A model generated the notes under the pieces. That model had not been told where the DNA came from, did not search any database, and worked only from the letters and a program-made list of their open reading frames with translations. Positions 7,828-17,362 of a stretch of 64,000 bases of DNA are shown here, one piece after another. The stretch covers positions 2,852,001-2,916,000 of the forward strand of contig NZ_CP023671.1 of the NCBI RefSeq assembly GCF_003606265.1, in the 5' to 3' direction. Source of the stretch: Clostridium septicum. GTDB taxonomy: Bacteria > Bacillota > Clostridia > Clostridiales > Clostridiaceae. The stretch's first letter is position 1. Each line of letters starts with the position of its first letter. Position numbers and translations under genes: made by a program.

Positions 7828-7962
7828 GTGTTTCTTTGCAAGATAGGAAAATGTGATTTTGAGAAGGATATCTGCTGTCATAAATGCAGTAGAAAGGATA
7901 TATGCATTAATGCTTGTAATTTCAATAAAAAAGCTAGATGCAAGTTATTATATGAAAAATAA
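7828..7962 (+). CDS. Cysteine-rich mini-protein (44 aa)
   Basis: An open frame from GTG 7828 to TAA 7960-7962, with AAGAAGG seven bases upstream. It encodes eight cysteines in 44 residues: C4, C9, C16, C17, C20, C26, C30 and C38. The CCHKC and CINAC spacings suggest zinc or iron-sulfur binding. Basic and presumably cytoplasmic. Similar Cys-rich mini-proteins are common in clostridial phage early operons; function unknown. Confidence 0.6.
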   Translation: MFLCKIGKCDFEKDICCHKCSRKDICINACNFNKKARCKLLYEK

Positions 7963-7973
7963 GGAGAATATAT

Positions 7974-9896
7974 ATGGAAATTAAATTGAAAAGATTGAGG
8001 CTGAAAAATTTTAAAGGAATAAAGGAAAGAATTATTGAGTTTAATGAAATAACTAATATTTTTGGCGAAAATGGCACAGGTAAAACAACAATATTCGATG
8101 CTTTCACTTGGGTAATGTTTGATAAAGATAGTAAAGATAGAAAGGATTTTGATATAAAAACATTAGATATAGGTGGACAAGTTATACCTTATTTGGACCA
8201 TCAGGTTACAGCAACAATAGAAGTTGATGGTTCAGAAATTATATTTGACAAATTATATAAAGAGAAATGGGTTAAAAAAAGAGGATTTGCAGAAAGATCT
8301 TTTGATGGGCATGAAACACTATATACAATAAATGATATTCCAGTAAAAAAGGCTGAATACAATTCTAAAGTAAATGAACTCTTGGCGGAGAATACATTTA
8401 AGCTTATATCCAACCCACTTTATTTTAACACACTTAATTGGAAAAATCGAAGAGAAATATTAATGGATATTATAGGGGATATAGATTCAGATAGAGTAAT
8501 AGCATATAATGAAAAATTAAAGCCTTTAGAAGGAGAGTTGCAAGATGGAATAGAGAACTTTTCAAAAACTGTAAAAGCTAAAATAAAAAGATTAAAGGAT
8601 CAAGTAAAATCAATTCCTTATAGAGTAGATGAACTTAATAATTCTATTGTAGAACATGATTTTATAGAGTTAGAGAAAGAAAAACTTGTTTTATTAAAAG
8701 AAATTAAAAAAAATGATGATATGTTGCAAGATGGCAATAAAGCAAACGATGAATATTTTAAATTAAAAGAGGATCTATATGAATTAAAAAAAGAGTTTAG
8801 AAATAAAGAAGAAGAAGCCAGATTAGAAGCTGCGGAGCCAGTTAAATCTCTAGAAAGAAAAATAAGAGCTTTAGAAAATGAGATTTTAGATAGAGAAAGT
8901 TATATAGAATCTTTGGAAAGAAAGAAAGAAAATGAAATTAAAAATATAGACATCTTTAATAAAAAAGTTATAGAACTTAGAAGTAACTTTAAAGAAGAAA
9001 AGGAAAAAGAGTTTATATTTAATGAACGTTTAACATATTGCCCTACTTGTAAAAGACAATATGAAACAAATGACATAGAACATATAAAAGAAGATCAGTT
9101 CAATTCGTTTTGTCATGACAAGCAAAGCAAATTAGAAAATATAAGTAAAAAAGGGCATGAATTAAATTCAAATAAAAAAATAGCAGAAGAAAAGTTAACA
9201 GAACTAGAAAAGCAGATAACGGAAGAAAAGGACTTATTAGAGGCGGACCAAACATCCCTTAAAATGGCTAAAGAAAAGTTAAGTAATGTTAGCACTATTT
9301 CTGAAATAAAGTTTGATGGAATGGAAGAGTTAAAATCAAATATTTTAGATTTAGAGATAGCTCTAACTAATTTCAGCTCAAAAGATAATAATGCAGCGTT
9401 TAAGGATAAGAAAAAGTCTCTAGAATGTGAACTTAGTTTAATAAATAAAAAATTATATCAAAAAGAAGTAAACAATGAAAATAGGAAGAGGATTTCAGTG
9501 CTTGAGGCAGAGGAAAGAGAGCTGTCAGAAAAAATCGCTAAACTTGAAGGTCAAGAGTTTCTTGGAGAACAATTTATAAAAACAAAAGTGGAACTTTTAG
9601 AATCAACTATAAATGAGAAATTTGAAAATGTTAACTTTAAACTTTTTGATATTCAAATAAATGGTGGATTAAATGAAACTTGTGAAGCACTAATAGACGG
9701 TGTTCCATTCAGCAATGCTAATACAGCGAGTCAGATAAATGCAGGAATAGATATAATAAATACTTTATCAAGACACTACAATGTTACTGCTCCTATTTTT
9801 ATAGATAATAGGGAAAGTGTAAATAACATTATAAAAACTAATAGTCAGGTAATTAATTTAGTTGTTAGCCAAGATAAAGAATTGAGGGTGGAATAA
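7974..9896 (+). CDS. SbcC/Rad50-like AAA ATPase
   Basis: A 640-aa SMC-type ATPase. Walker A GENGTGKTT is at residues 31-39. Long coiled-coil arms flank a zinc-hook motif CPTC at 356-359. The C-terminal ATPase half is degenerate, with FIDNRESVNN near the end in place of a clear Walker B. Family members hold DNA ends together or drive a nuclease partner (SbcD/Mre11). No SbcD-like gene is present; RecT follows downstream, so it probably supplies DNA ends for single-strand annealing recombination. An RBS (AAGGAG) precedes the ATG. Confidence 0.85.
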   Translation: MEIKLKRLRLKNFKGIKERIIEFNEITNIFGENGTGKTTIFDAFTWVMFDKDSKDRKDFDIKTLDIGGQVIPYLDHQVTATIEVDGSEIIFDKLYKEKWVKKRGFAERSFDGHETLYTINDIPVKKAEYNSKVNELLAENTFKLISNPLYFNTLNWKNRREILMDIIGDIDSDRVIAYNEKLKPLEGELQDGIENFSKTVKAKIKRLKDQVKSIPYRVDELNNSIVEHDFIELEKEKLVLLKEIKKNDDMLQDGNKANDEYFKLKEDLYELKKEFRNKEEEARLEAAEPVKSLERKIRALENEILDRESYIESLERKKENEIKNIDIFNKKVIELRSNFKEEKEKEFIFNERLTYCPTCKRQYETNDIEHIKEDQFNSFCHDKQSKLENISKKGHELNSNKKIAEEKLTELEKQITEEKDLLEADQTSLKMAKEKLSNVSTISEIKFDGMEELKSNILDLEIALTNFSSKDNNAAFKDKKKSLECELSLINKKLYQKEVNNENRKRISVLEAEERELSEKIAKLEGQEFLGEQFIKTKVELLESTINEKFENVNFKLFDIQINGGLNETCEALIDGVPFSNANTASQINAGIDIINTLSRHYNVTAPIFIDNRESVNNIIKTNSQVINLVVSQDKELRVE

Positions 9897-9897
9897 A

Positions 9898-10365
9898 TTG
9901 AAAGATTATCTAAACAATGAAGAAAGAAAAAATATAATAACTATTTTACATTTAATGACTTCAGGGGTGATTTTATTAGAGGGAAATACATTAACTAAAG
10001 ATGAAAAAGCAAATTTAAAAAGAGGTTTTACATTTACTAAAAAAGCTATAGAAAATATAAAAAATAGATTAAATAAGAATGCTTTAAACGCCCTGGATAA
10101 AGATGCTAAAAAATCAAGGGTACTATTAGATATATATGGAGCTACAAGAGAGTACGAAAGAAGAAAACAATCGGATATAAATGCAGCATATGAAGAAAAT
10201 AGAGATTATTACAAATTAGTAGAATTAATACTTTTTTATAATTGTAAAAACTGCAGCGAGAAATGTAATGAATGTGAGATTTATAAAGAGTTTGAAGAAC
10301 GATGTATTCCTGAGTTCGAAGGTGCTGAAAAAATGGGATACTGTAAATATAGTTATAAAGGATAA
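9898..10365 (+). CDS. Hypothetical phage protein with Cys-rich C-terminus
   Basis: A 155-aa protein starting at TTG 9898, one base after the stop of the ATPase gene; GAGGGTGG upstream serves as RBS. The N-terminal 110 residues are helical and basic. The tail holds CKNCSEKCNECEIYKEF, a four-cysteine cluster that may bind metal. Tight coupling to the SbcC-like gene suggests a joint role in DNA metabolism. No family recognised. Confidence 0.6.
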   Translation: MKDYLNNEERKNIITILHLMTSGVILLEGNTLTKDEKANLKRGFTFTKKAIENIKNRLNKNALNALDKDAKKSRVLLDIYGATREYERRKQSDINAAYEENRDYYKLVELILFYNCKNCSEKCNECEIYKEFEERCIPEFEGAEKMGYCKYSYKG

Positions 10366-10376
10366 GGAGCCAAGGT

Positions 10377-10649
10377 ATGAATAATTTAGAAGTAGGAAAG
10401 AAAATCGCAGAGATAGTTGATAATATTTCAGATTGTAAAACAAATTTAAAGCTTTTAGAAGATAGCAAATCAATAAAAAATCCATATGTATATGTAGGGG
10501 ATAGATTTAAAAGCTTAATTAAAATAGAAGCTGATAAAAATATAATTTTACACATGATTGAGATAGAGCAAAAGAGATTAAAGGATTACGAGAAGAAACT
10601 TAATGAGCTTTTAAATGTTAAAGCAACAGTATTAAATATATGTTTATAA
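10377..10649 (+). CDS. Hypothetical coiled-coil phage protein (90 aa)
   Basis: Starts at ATG with AAGGAG upstream. Two amphipathic helices (residues 1-30 and 50-85) suggest a helical hairpin. It sits between the ATPase gene pair and recT. No recognised domain. Confidence 0.55.
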   Translation: MNNLEVGKKIAEIVDNISDCKTNLKLLEDSKSIKNPYVYVGDRFKSLIKIEADKNIILHMIEIEQKRLKDYEKKLNELLNVKATVLNICL

Positions 10650-10666
10650 ATTAGGAGGTAGATTTC

Positions 10667-11560
10667 ATGGAGAAAAATAAAATTCAGACAACACAAGAAA
10701 GAAACATTACAGATGGGGTTTTAAACAGAATAAAAGTTTTAGAAAAAGAAGGAGAAATAAATTTCCCTTCAAATTATAGCTATCAAAATGCCCTTAAAAG
10801 TGCTCATTTAATACTTAGTGAACAAACTGTAAAAAAAGGTAATGTTAATATTCCAGTATTAGAAGCATGTACAAAGGCAAGTGTTATAAATGCATTATTA
10901 GATATGACAATACAAGGGTTAAGTCCTATTAAAAAACAGTGTTATTTCATTCCTATGGGAGATAAGTTAACTCTTATGAAAAGCTATATGGGAAATATAG
11001 CTTCAGTAAAAAGGCTTAAAGGCGTTAAAGAAGTGTTTGCTAATGTAATTTATTCCGGTGATGAATTTGAGTACAAGCTTAATCTAAAAACAGGATGCAA
11101 AGAAATAATTAAGCATGAACAGAAATTTGAGAATATTGATACTACAAAAATTAAGGGTGCATATGCAATTGTAGTAAGAGAAAATGGTCCAGATTATGTT
11201 GAGGTGATGAATATAAGTCAAATTAAAAATTCATGGAATCAAGGAAATGCAAAGGGACAAAGCTTGGCACATAAGAATTTTAGTGATGAAATGGCAAAAA
11301 AAACAGTTATTAATAGGGCTTGCAAGAACTTTTTAAATACTTCTGATGATAGCGATTTGTTAATAGCGGCAATAAACAGAACAAAAGATTATGATCCAGA
11401 GGATATTATAGAAGTGACAAAAAAAGAAGTTGATAAAGAAATAATGGAAGAAGCTAATAAAGAGGTAATAGATGTGGAAATAGAAGAATCTATTGATTCC
11501 GATATTATAGAAGAAGTCCAAGCAGAAGTAGTGCATGATGATATGGAATGTGATTTTTAA
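10667..11560 (+). CDS. recT: RecT-family single-strand annealing recombinase
   Basis: A 297-aa protein that anneals complementary single strands during phage recombination. The RecT core is clear: MTIQGLSPIKKQCYFIPMGD then LTLMKSYMGN, YAIVVREN, NSWNQGNAKGQSLAHKNF and the conserved DEMAKKTVINRACK near residue 205. The last 50 residues are very acidic, a tail also seen in SSB-interacting proteins. The gene overlaps the next start by one base (TAATG). No RecE or lambda-Exo gene is visible, so the SbcC-like or ERCC4 protein may process the ends. Confidence 0.93.
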   Translation: MEKNKIQTTQERNITDGVLNRIKVLEKEGEINFPSNYSYQNALKSAHLILSEQTVKKGNVNIPVLEACTKASVINALLDMTIQGLSPIKKQCYFIPMGDKLTLMKSYMGNIASVKRLKGVKEVFANVIYSGDEFEYKLNLKTGCKEIIKHEQKFENIDTTKIKGAYAIVVRENGPDYVEVMNISQIKNSWNQGNAKGQSLAHKNFSDEMAKKTVINRACKNFLNTSDDSDLLIAAINRTKDYDPEDIIEVTKKEVDKEIMEEANKEVIDVEIEESIDSDIIEEVQAEVVHDDMECDF

Positions 11561-12258
11561 TGATTAAAATATTAGCAACTGGATCTAAGGGGAATTGTTA
11601 TTTGATTCAAGCAGGAGATGAAAAACTCCTGCTTGAATGTGGAATAACCTGGAATGAAATTTTAAAAGGCTTAGATTTTAATATTAAAGGGATATTAGGG
11701 TGTTTGATAAGCCACGAACATAAGGATCATTCAAAGTCATATAAAAAAATAATCAAAAATGGAATAGATGTTTACACCTCAAAGGGAACTCTAGCCGGGA
11801 TTGGGAATACACCTAAGGGTAGAAGAGATAAAATTATAAAAGCTTCAGAGAAGTTTAAAATAGGGAATTTTAATATACTCCCTTTTGAAATTGAACATGA
11901 TGCATTTGAGCCTTTAGGCTTTATTATAGGGCATCCTAAATTAGGGAAGATATTGTTCGCTACAGATACTTATTATCTAAAATATAAATTTAAAAATATA
12001 GACCATATATTAATAGAATGCAACTATAGCGAGAAAATATTACATGATCTAGAGCCTCATAGGGCCAGAGTTTTAAAATCTCATATGAGCTTAGAGACAC
12101 TAGTAACAGCTTTGAAGACATGGGATTTATCAAGAACAAAAGACATAATACTAATTCATATATCAGATAAAAATGGAGATTCAGAGGAATTTAAAAAAGA
12201 AATAGAATCCATTACTGGGATTAAAACAATTATAGCAGCCCCAGGAACAGAAATTTAA
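11560..12258 (+). CDS. MBL-fold metallohydrolase
   Basis: A 232-aa metallo-beta-lactamase-fold protein. The signature ISHEHKDHSKS near residue 50 supplies His, His, Asp and His; later ligands are in LFATDTYYLKY and HIS near the C-terminus. Proteins of this YycJ-like type occur next to recT in many Firmicutes phages and are thought to be nucleases, but the activity is not established. It is translationally coupled to recT by a one-base overlap. Confidence 0.85.
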   Translation: MIKILATGSKGNCYLIQAGDEKLLLECGITWNEILKGLDFNIKGILGCLISHEHKDHSKSYKKIIKNGIDVYTSKGTLAGIGNTPKGRRDKIIKASEKFKIGNFNILPFEIEHDAFEPLGFIIGHPKLGKILFATDTYYLKYKFKNIDHILIECNYSEKILHDLEPHRARVLKSHMSLETLVTALKTWDLSRTKDIILIHISDKNGDSEEFKKEIESITGIKTIIAAPGTEI

Positions 12259-12283
12259 AAATAAAATAGCAACGGGAGGAAGT

Positions 12284-12862
12284 ATGGATATTTTTACTTT
12301 AGATAACAAGGAAAGATTCATAAGTTTATTGAAAGACACAAAAAGAGAAGGTGTTGAGAATTTAATTAAGTGGTTAGAAGGTACAGATTTTTTCATAGCA
12401 CCAGCATCAACTAGATTTCATAGCAATTATGAAGGAGGATTATGTCAACATAGTTTAAATGTATATAAAATATTTAAGAAAAAATGTGAAGACAATGAAA
12501 TTGAACTAGATGAAAGCAACATAATAATCGCTTCCTTACTACATGATATTTGTAAAGCTAATTATTACGTAGTTAGTTCAAGAAATGTAAAAAGAGATGG
12601 GAAGTGGATTCAAGTTCCATATTATTCAGTTGATGATCAAAATCCATTAGGCCATGGAGAGAAAAGTTGTTTAATACTACAAACCTTTATAAAACTTACA
12701 AAAGAAGAATTGTATTGTATAAGGTGGCACATGGGAGGGTATGAACCAAAAGAAAATTTAAATACTATTAGTGCAGCTTGGAATTTATGCAAGCCAGCGG
12801 TACTACTTCACACAGCAGATTTAGAAGCAAGTTATTTAATCGAAGAACATAGGGAGGTTTAA
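12284..12862 (+). CDS. HD-domain hydrolase
   Basis: A 192-aa protein with the HD metal-binding set: His in LCQHSLNVYKIF, the HD pair in LLHDICKANYY, His in PLGHGEKS and IRWHMGGYE, and Asp in LLHTADLEASYL. HD proteins of this size hydrolyse nucleotide phosphates or cyclic nucleotides. It lies between MBL and ssb genes, one base before ssb. A role in nucleotide-pool control during phage replication is likely but inferred. Confidence 0.85.
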   Translation: MDIFTLDNKERFISLLKDTKREGVENLIKWLEGTDFFIAPASTRFHSNYEGGLCQHSLNVYKIFKKKCEDNEIELDESNIIIASLLHDICKANYYVVSSRNVKRDGKWIQVPYYSVDDQNPLGHGEKSCLILQTFIKLTKEELYCIRWHMGGYEPKENLNTISAAWNLCKPAVLLHTADLEASYLIEEHREV

Positions 12863-12863
12863 A

Positions 12864-13268
12864 ATGAATAAAGCAATACTTATTGGAAGGTTAACTAAAG
12901 ATCCTGAACTAAATTATGCTGCTAGTAGTGGAACAGCAGTAACGAGATTTACTTTAGCAGTAAATAGACAATTTAAGAAAGATGAAGCAGATTTTATAAA
13001 TTGTATAGCTTTTGGAAAAACAGGGGAAGTAATAGCACAGTACCTTACTAAAGGTAGACAGTTAGCTATTACAGGAAACATTAGGACCGGAAGCTATGAT
13101 GCTAAAGATGGAACTAAAAGATATACAACTGATGTGATAGTTGAATCGTGTGAATTCATAGGAAATGGACAAGGTAACGATGCATCAAATAAAATTAACA
13201 ATACCTTTGATAATAAAAACTTTGATGAAGATATGACACCAGTTGATGACGGAGATATGCCTTTTTAA
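12864..13268 (+). CDS. ssb: Single-stranded DNA-binding protein
   Basis: A 134-aa OB-fold protein beginning MNKAILIGRLTKDPELNY, with FTLAVNR and INCIAFGKTGEVIAQYLTKG typical of bacterial SSB. The C-terminus is a short linker ending VDDGDMPF, the conserved acidic tail that recruits replication and repair partners. It coats single strands for RecT and the primase-helicase. The RBS GGGAGG precedes the ATG. Confidence 0.96.
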   Translation: MNKAILIGRLTKDPELNYAASSGTAVTRFTLAVNRQFKKDEADFINCIAFGKTGEVIAQYLTKGRQLAITGNIRTGSYDAKDGTKRYTTDVIVESCEFIGNGQGNDASNKINNTFDNKNFDEDMTPVDDGDMPF

Positions 13269-13317
13269 AGAATGCAATTGTATAGTAATTTATTAGATTA
13301 AAGGAGAAAAATAAATA

Positions 13318-13962
13318 TTGAGATATAAATTTTCGGATAAAGAGATAAAAGAAATATTAGATAAAATGGTAATTATAGTAGATACAAGAGAACAAGCAAA
13401 TACCCATATAATACAATGGCTTCAAAAGAAAAAGAAGCCTTACAAAACTCAAAAATTAGACTATGGAGATTATAGTTGTTACTTGCCAGCGGGTAGCTTT
13501 AAAGGGCAACAGAGAGATGTTTATTTTACAAATGATATAGCAATAGAGAGAAAATTTTGCATCGATGAAATTGCAATGAATCTTAAGGATAATAAAACAA
13601 ATATAAATGAGATTAAAAAAGAAATAATTGATTTATTAGGAAAAGAGTATTTAGAAAAAGTCCTTAAAACTGATTACAACAGACTCAAGTACGAATTTGC
13701 CAATATGAATAGATATGGCATTGAATTTTTTATATTTATGGAAGATAAAGATTTTGATGAAAACATAAGAAATAAAAATTACAGAGCCCAATATGAGCCA
13801 ACAACATTATATGCAAGAATAAAAGGTTTGGAAAGGGAATTTAGTACCATCATAAGGCCAATAGATAAGTCTATGATTGGAAGCGAGATATACAATACTT
13901 TAAGATATTCTATTAGAAATGTACTTAAGCATAAGGGTTACATAGAAGAAATTCAGGAATAA
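13318..13962 (+). CDS. ERCC4-domain nuclease
   Basis: A 214-aa protein starting at TTG 13318 (AAAGGAG upstream). Residues 18-90 carry the ERCC4/XPF nuclease signature: VDTREQ, LDYGDYSC and IERKF in that order. These supply the D, D and ERKxxxD-type catalytic residues. Such enzymes cut branched DNA. Its location after ssb, in a recT module without a lambda-type exonuclease, makes it a candidate resolvase or flap nuclease for recombination. Confidence 0.85.
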   Translation: MRYKFSDKEIKEILDKMVIIVDTREQANTHIIQWLQKKKKPYKTQKLDYGDYSCYLPAGSFKGQQRDVYFTNDIAIERKFCIDEIAMNLKDNKTNINEIKKEIIDLLGKEYLEKVLKTDYNRLKYEFANMNRYGIEFFIFMEDKDFDENIRNKNYRAQYEPTTLYARIKGLEREFSTIIRPIDKSMIGSEIYNTLRYSIRNVLKHKGYIEEIQE

Positions 13963-13964
13963 AT

Positions 13965-14189
13965 ATGAATGAAATTATAGAGATAAAAAAAGAATATAAT
14001 TACTATCTTAAACGTAATTCTAATGCAGAAATTTATTTTAAAAACGAAAGCATAGAAAGTTGTTTGAAACATTTAAAGCTTTTTAACGATATAGCTTTAA
14101 GGCTTAGTAAATTACAAACTATATATAAGGATATTACAGGTTTGGAAATGACAAAAGATGAAAGAATAAATGGATTTAAAAACTTTTAG
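13965..14189 (+). CDS. Hypothetical phage protein (74 aa)
   Basis: Starts two bases after the nuclease gene stop, so translation is coupled. Basic, helical, with a short KHLKLFNDIALRLSKLQTIY segment. No recognised family. Confidence 0.5.
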   Translation: MNEIIEIKKEYNYYLKRNSNAEIYFKNESIESCLKHLKLFNDIALRLSKLQTIYKDITGLEMTKDERINGFKNF

Positions 14190-14202
14190 GAGGTGATGTT
14201 AT

Positions 14203-16797
14203 TTGGATATTGGAGATATAAATTTAAAAGAGTTAATAGAAAGAGAGACTGGTAATAAATTTAATAGGCAAGGATATATACCTTGCCCTTTTCATAATGA
14301 AAAGACACCTTCCTTAAGTGTTAAGTTTCATCCAAATATTAATAAATATAAATTTAAATGCTTTGGATGTGATGTGGGTGGAGATGCAATAGACTTTATA
14401 TCAAATTTTAAAGGTATAGATTTTAATGCATCTAAAAAGTATTTAGGAATGGAAGTACATAAGAGCAAAAAAGAACAATTAGAGGACAAGGTTAAGTCTT
14501 TTATAGAGTGGGAATTTACTAAATACAGGGAAGAACAGGATTTGTTAGGAATATTTACTTTTGTAAATAAAGATAACGATCCAATTTATTTCAAAGCAAA
14601 ATTTATGGACCATAAAGAGGGAAAAAAGAAACATGGTTATTATCATTTTGAAAATGAAAAGGTAAAGGCTAGTAGAGGATACGATGAAATTCCGTATAAC
14701 CTTTATAACACTATAGAGGGAATAAAAAAAGATTATGCAATTGTAGTTGTAGAAGGCGAGAAAGATGCGAATACAATAAATTCACTGTTAAGAAATGAAA
14801 ATTATGTTGCCACAAGCTTTAAAGGAATAACTAAAGAATTAAGTTATTTTACGGGAGCCAGAATTTACGTGTGTAGCGATACAGGGATAGCCGGAGAACA
14901 ATATAAATGGAAAATTTACAATGAATTGTTTACGACATCTAGAGAATTTAAGTTTATTAATTTACCTGGACTAAAGTCATTGGGAAACAATAAAGATGTT
15001 ACTGATTGGATAGAGTTTGGACATGATAAGAAGGATTTATTAAATGCCTTTAATAGAAGCTTGGATTTAAAAACAAGATATGAGTTGCAGCAAAATTTAA
15101 ATGGTGTTTTTAAATGGATCTACAATAGAAAGGATGATGATTTTTTTAAGGAATATATAACAAATTTTAAAATAATTGAAGCTAAAAGAATGAAATTTAT
15201 TGATGAAGATAAAGAAGGAATAAAATTGATTTTAAAGTCTAATACAGGAGAGACATTTGAGAAAACGGGATTTTCTACTGTATTCGATGATACCAAATCT
15301 TTTAAAAACTTTTTAGGGACCATGGATTTATCTTTTATAGGTGATATTAAAGCTTTGACTGAATTTAAAATATGGATAAATAAATATTTTGCTTTAGAAA
15401 ATGAAGAAATTCATAACGGAGCTAAGTTTATAGAAAAAGATAAGAAATTATTTTTTGCAACAAGTAATGGAGCTATTTCAGATTCAGGTATAGATATAAG
15501 CATAAAGTGCAAAGGTAATATGGCAGAAAATCTAATAGATATTCAAGAAATAACTCAAGAAGAATTTAAATCTATAAGAAAACACTTATTTAAATTTGCT
15601 ACTTCAGAAAAGACTATCAGCATAATAGGAACAGTAATAAACAACCTGGCAATATATCAAAATAAAGCAATAGGAAATAAACAGCATCATTTACTGATGA
15701 TAGGAGAGAGTGGAAGTGGAAAAAGTACAATATTAGATAATGTAATAGCGCCTATACTAAATGCTAATAAAAATGATATAAAATCAATCGGATTAACAAG
15801 TCCTTTTGGAATAATAAAAAGTCTATCAGAAGGCAATTACCCATTGTTATTAGAAGAATTTAAACCATCAGCCCTGGATCGTTTTAAAATATCTAAATTA
15901 AGCGAAATATTAAGAAACTCTTATGATGGGACAAGTGTATCAAGAGGGAACAGAAGTCTTGAAACAACAGAATTTAAATTAGATAGACCTATTATAATGG
16001 CAGGTGAGGAAAGCTATGCTAATAATGAAAAGGCCCTTATAGAAAGAAGTTGTATAATTTATCTTTCTAAAAATGAAAGAACTTTAGAACATACTAAAGC
16101 TATGAAATGGCTTATGGATAATCAACAATTATTGAATAAATTGGGAAGAAGTCTGATAGATATAATATTAAATCTTACTATAGAAGAATATTCAGATATA
16201 AGGAAGTTGGGAGAAAGTAAAATAACTGAATTAATCAATAGACCTTTAAATACTGCGCTTAATATTTATTGTGGAATGCAAATTTTAAATAAACTTGCAA
16301 TTAAATTAGAAACTAAGGAATTTAAGGGATTCGAAAAATTCTTAATAGAAAATATAAAAACAGAAGTTTTAGAAGATGGACAGGAAGTAAATTCAGTTGT
16401 GGAAACCATGCTTTTAACGTTTAATCAAATGCTAGAGGATTCTAGAGTATTAAATCCAGAATGTGTTTTTAAAGTTAAAAACAATGTTGTGTTAATAAAA
16501 ACAAGTGAAATGATTAATTTGTTATATGAACATACAACTAGATTTGGAACAGATGTTATTCCTTTAAAACTGAAGGACTTTAAAAAACAAGCTAAAAAAT
16601 CAGGTTATATTTTAAATGAAAGTATTCCAACTAAGATGAAACAGGTTAATGGAAATTGGAAAACTGTAAGAATGGATGAATATGATATAGAAAAATTAAG
16701 AGATTTAAAAATGTATGAGATAGTAGAACCAATTTTTGAAGTAGTAACAGAAACGGAGCAAAGATTCGAAGGAACTACAACAGAGTGTCCATTTTAA
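14203..16797 (+). CDS. Phage primase-helicase (CHC2 zinc finger, TOPRIM, ATPase)
   Basis: An 864-aa replication protein starting at TTG 14203 with AGGAGGTGA upstream. A CHC2 zinc finger uses C28, H31, C53 and C56 (CPFHNEK, CFGC). The TOPRIM motif VVVEGEKDAN begins near residue 182, and Walker A GESGSGKST at residue 501. It should prime and unwind DNA at the replication fork. The N-terminal half matches DnaG-type primases; the C-terminal half matches the P-loop ATPase domain of phage replication proteins. No separate DnaB or DnaC gene is present, consistent with a bifunctional protein. Confidence 0.9.
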   Translation: MDIGDINLKELIERETGNKFNRQGYIPCPFHNEKTPSLSVKFHPNINKYKFKCFGCDVGGDAIDFISNFKGIDFNASKKYLGMEVHKSKKEQLEDKVKSFIEWEFTKYREEQDLLGIFTFVNKDNDPIYFKAKFMDHKEGKKKHGYYHFENEKVKASRGYDEIPYNLYNTIEGIKKDYAIVVVEGEKDANTINSLLRNENYVATSFKGITKELSYFTGARIYVCSDTGIAGEQYKWKIYNELFTTSREFKFINLPGLKSLGNNKDVTDWIEFGHDKKDLLNAFNRSLDLKTRYELQQNLNGVFKWIYNRKDDDFFKEYITNFKIIEAKRMKFIDEDKEGIKLILKSNTGETFEKTGFSTVFDDTKSFKNFLGTMDLSFIGDIKALTEFKIWINKYFALENEEIHNGAKFIEKDKKLFFATSNGAISDSGIDISIKCKGNMAENLIDIQEITQEEFKSIRKHLFKFATSEKTISIIGTVINNLAIYQNKAIGNKQHHLLMIGESGSGKSTILDNVIAPILNANKNDIKSIGLTSPFGIIKSLSEGNYPLLLEEFKPSALDRFKISKLSEILRNSYDGTSVSRGNRSLETTEFKLDRPIIMAGEESYANNEKALIERSCIIYLSKNERTLEHTKAMKWLMDNQQLLNKLGRSLIDIILNLTIEEYSDIRKLGESKITELINRPLNTALNIYCGMQILNKLAIKLETKEFKGFEKFLIENIKTEVLEDGQEVNSVVETMLLTFNQMLEDSRVLNPECVFKVKNNVVLIKTSEMINLLYEHTTRFGTDVIPLKLKDFKKQAKKSGYILNESIPTKMKQVNGNWKTVRMDEYDIEKLRDLKMYEIVEPIFEVVTETEQRFEGTTTECPF

Positions 16798-16810
16798 AGG
16801 AGTGTAAATA

Positions 16811-16996
16811 ATGATAACTGAGAAAGATTTAAAAGAAATAAATGAAAACTTGGAAGGAATAAAGCAGGCAAGAAAATTAAATATAAAAGCTAAGTCAAAA
16901 GTTAACTTAGAAGATGGTTCAGAAGCCTTGATATACCATTTAGGACAAGCAAATAAGACTATAAGAATTGATATAAAGGAAATTAGTAATGAGTAG
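16811..16996 (+). CDS. Hypothetical phage protein (61 aa)
   Basis: ATG with AAAGGAG upstream. A charged small protein (EIKQARKLN-like helix, then short strands VNLEDGSEALIYHLG). It overlaps the next gene by 8 bp. Unknown function. Confidence 0.5.
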   Translation: MITEKDLKEINENLEGIKQARKLNIKAKSKVNLEDGSEALIYHLGQANKTIRIDIKEISNE

Positions 16997-17183
16997 ATAT
17001 TCTAATACTAGTAAAGTAGCTAAATGTGGAGCAGTAGACAGTAAATATTTTAGAAATACAGATAAGTTTGAAAAAGATGTACAAGCTAAGATAGATAAAA
17101 CAGAAGAATTTAAAAATAAGATAAGAGAGTTAATATTATTAGATCCTAACTTAATAGAGCTTAAAGAAGAGTTCGGGATTTGA
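16989..17183 (+). CDS. Hypothetical phage protein (64 aa)
   Basis: Starts inside the end of the preceding gene. Basic, helical protein (FEKDVQAKIDKTEEFKNKIRELILL). No domain recognised. Confidence 0.5.
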   Translation: MSRYSNTSKVAKCGAVDSKYFRNTDKFEKDVQAKIDKTEEFKNKIRELILLDPNLIELKEEFGI

Positions 17184-17214
17184 AAATATTGATAAATAGA
17201 TGGAGGAGTAAGAT

Positions 17215-17361
17215 ATGCAATATCATTTATGCTGTAATCAGCTTAAAGGATCATGGGAAGTGAGAAACTCAAAAGAGGAAGTAATATATAACGGAACATT
17301 AAAAGAAGCAAGTGATTGTATAAATGGATTAGTAAAAGAAAACATGGGGGTGAGGGTATAG
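17215..17361 (+). CDS. Hypothetical small phage protein (48 aa)
   Basis: Open frame from ATG 17215 (GGAGGAG upstream) to TAG 17359-17361, encoding MQYHLCCNQLKGSWEVRNSK... The next gene starts one base later, supporting translation. Unknown function. Confidence 0.55.
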   Translation: MQYHLCCNQLKGSWEVRNSKEEVIYNGTLKEASDCINGLVKENMGVRV

Positions 17362-17362
17362 T

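Noticed and set aside
10142..10555. Two overlapping minus-strand open frames near 10142-10555
   Set aside because: They oppose two small early genes that have good RBS; composition is that of a reversed AT-rich coding strand.
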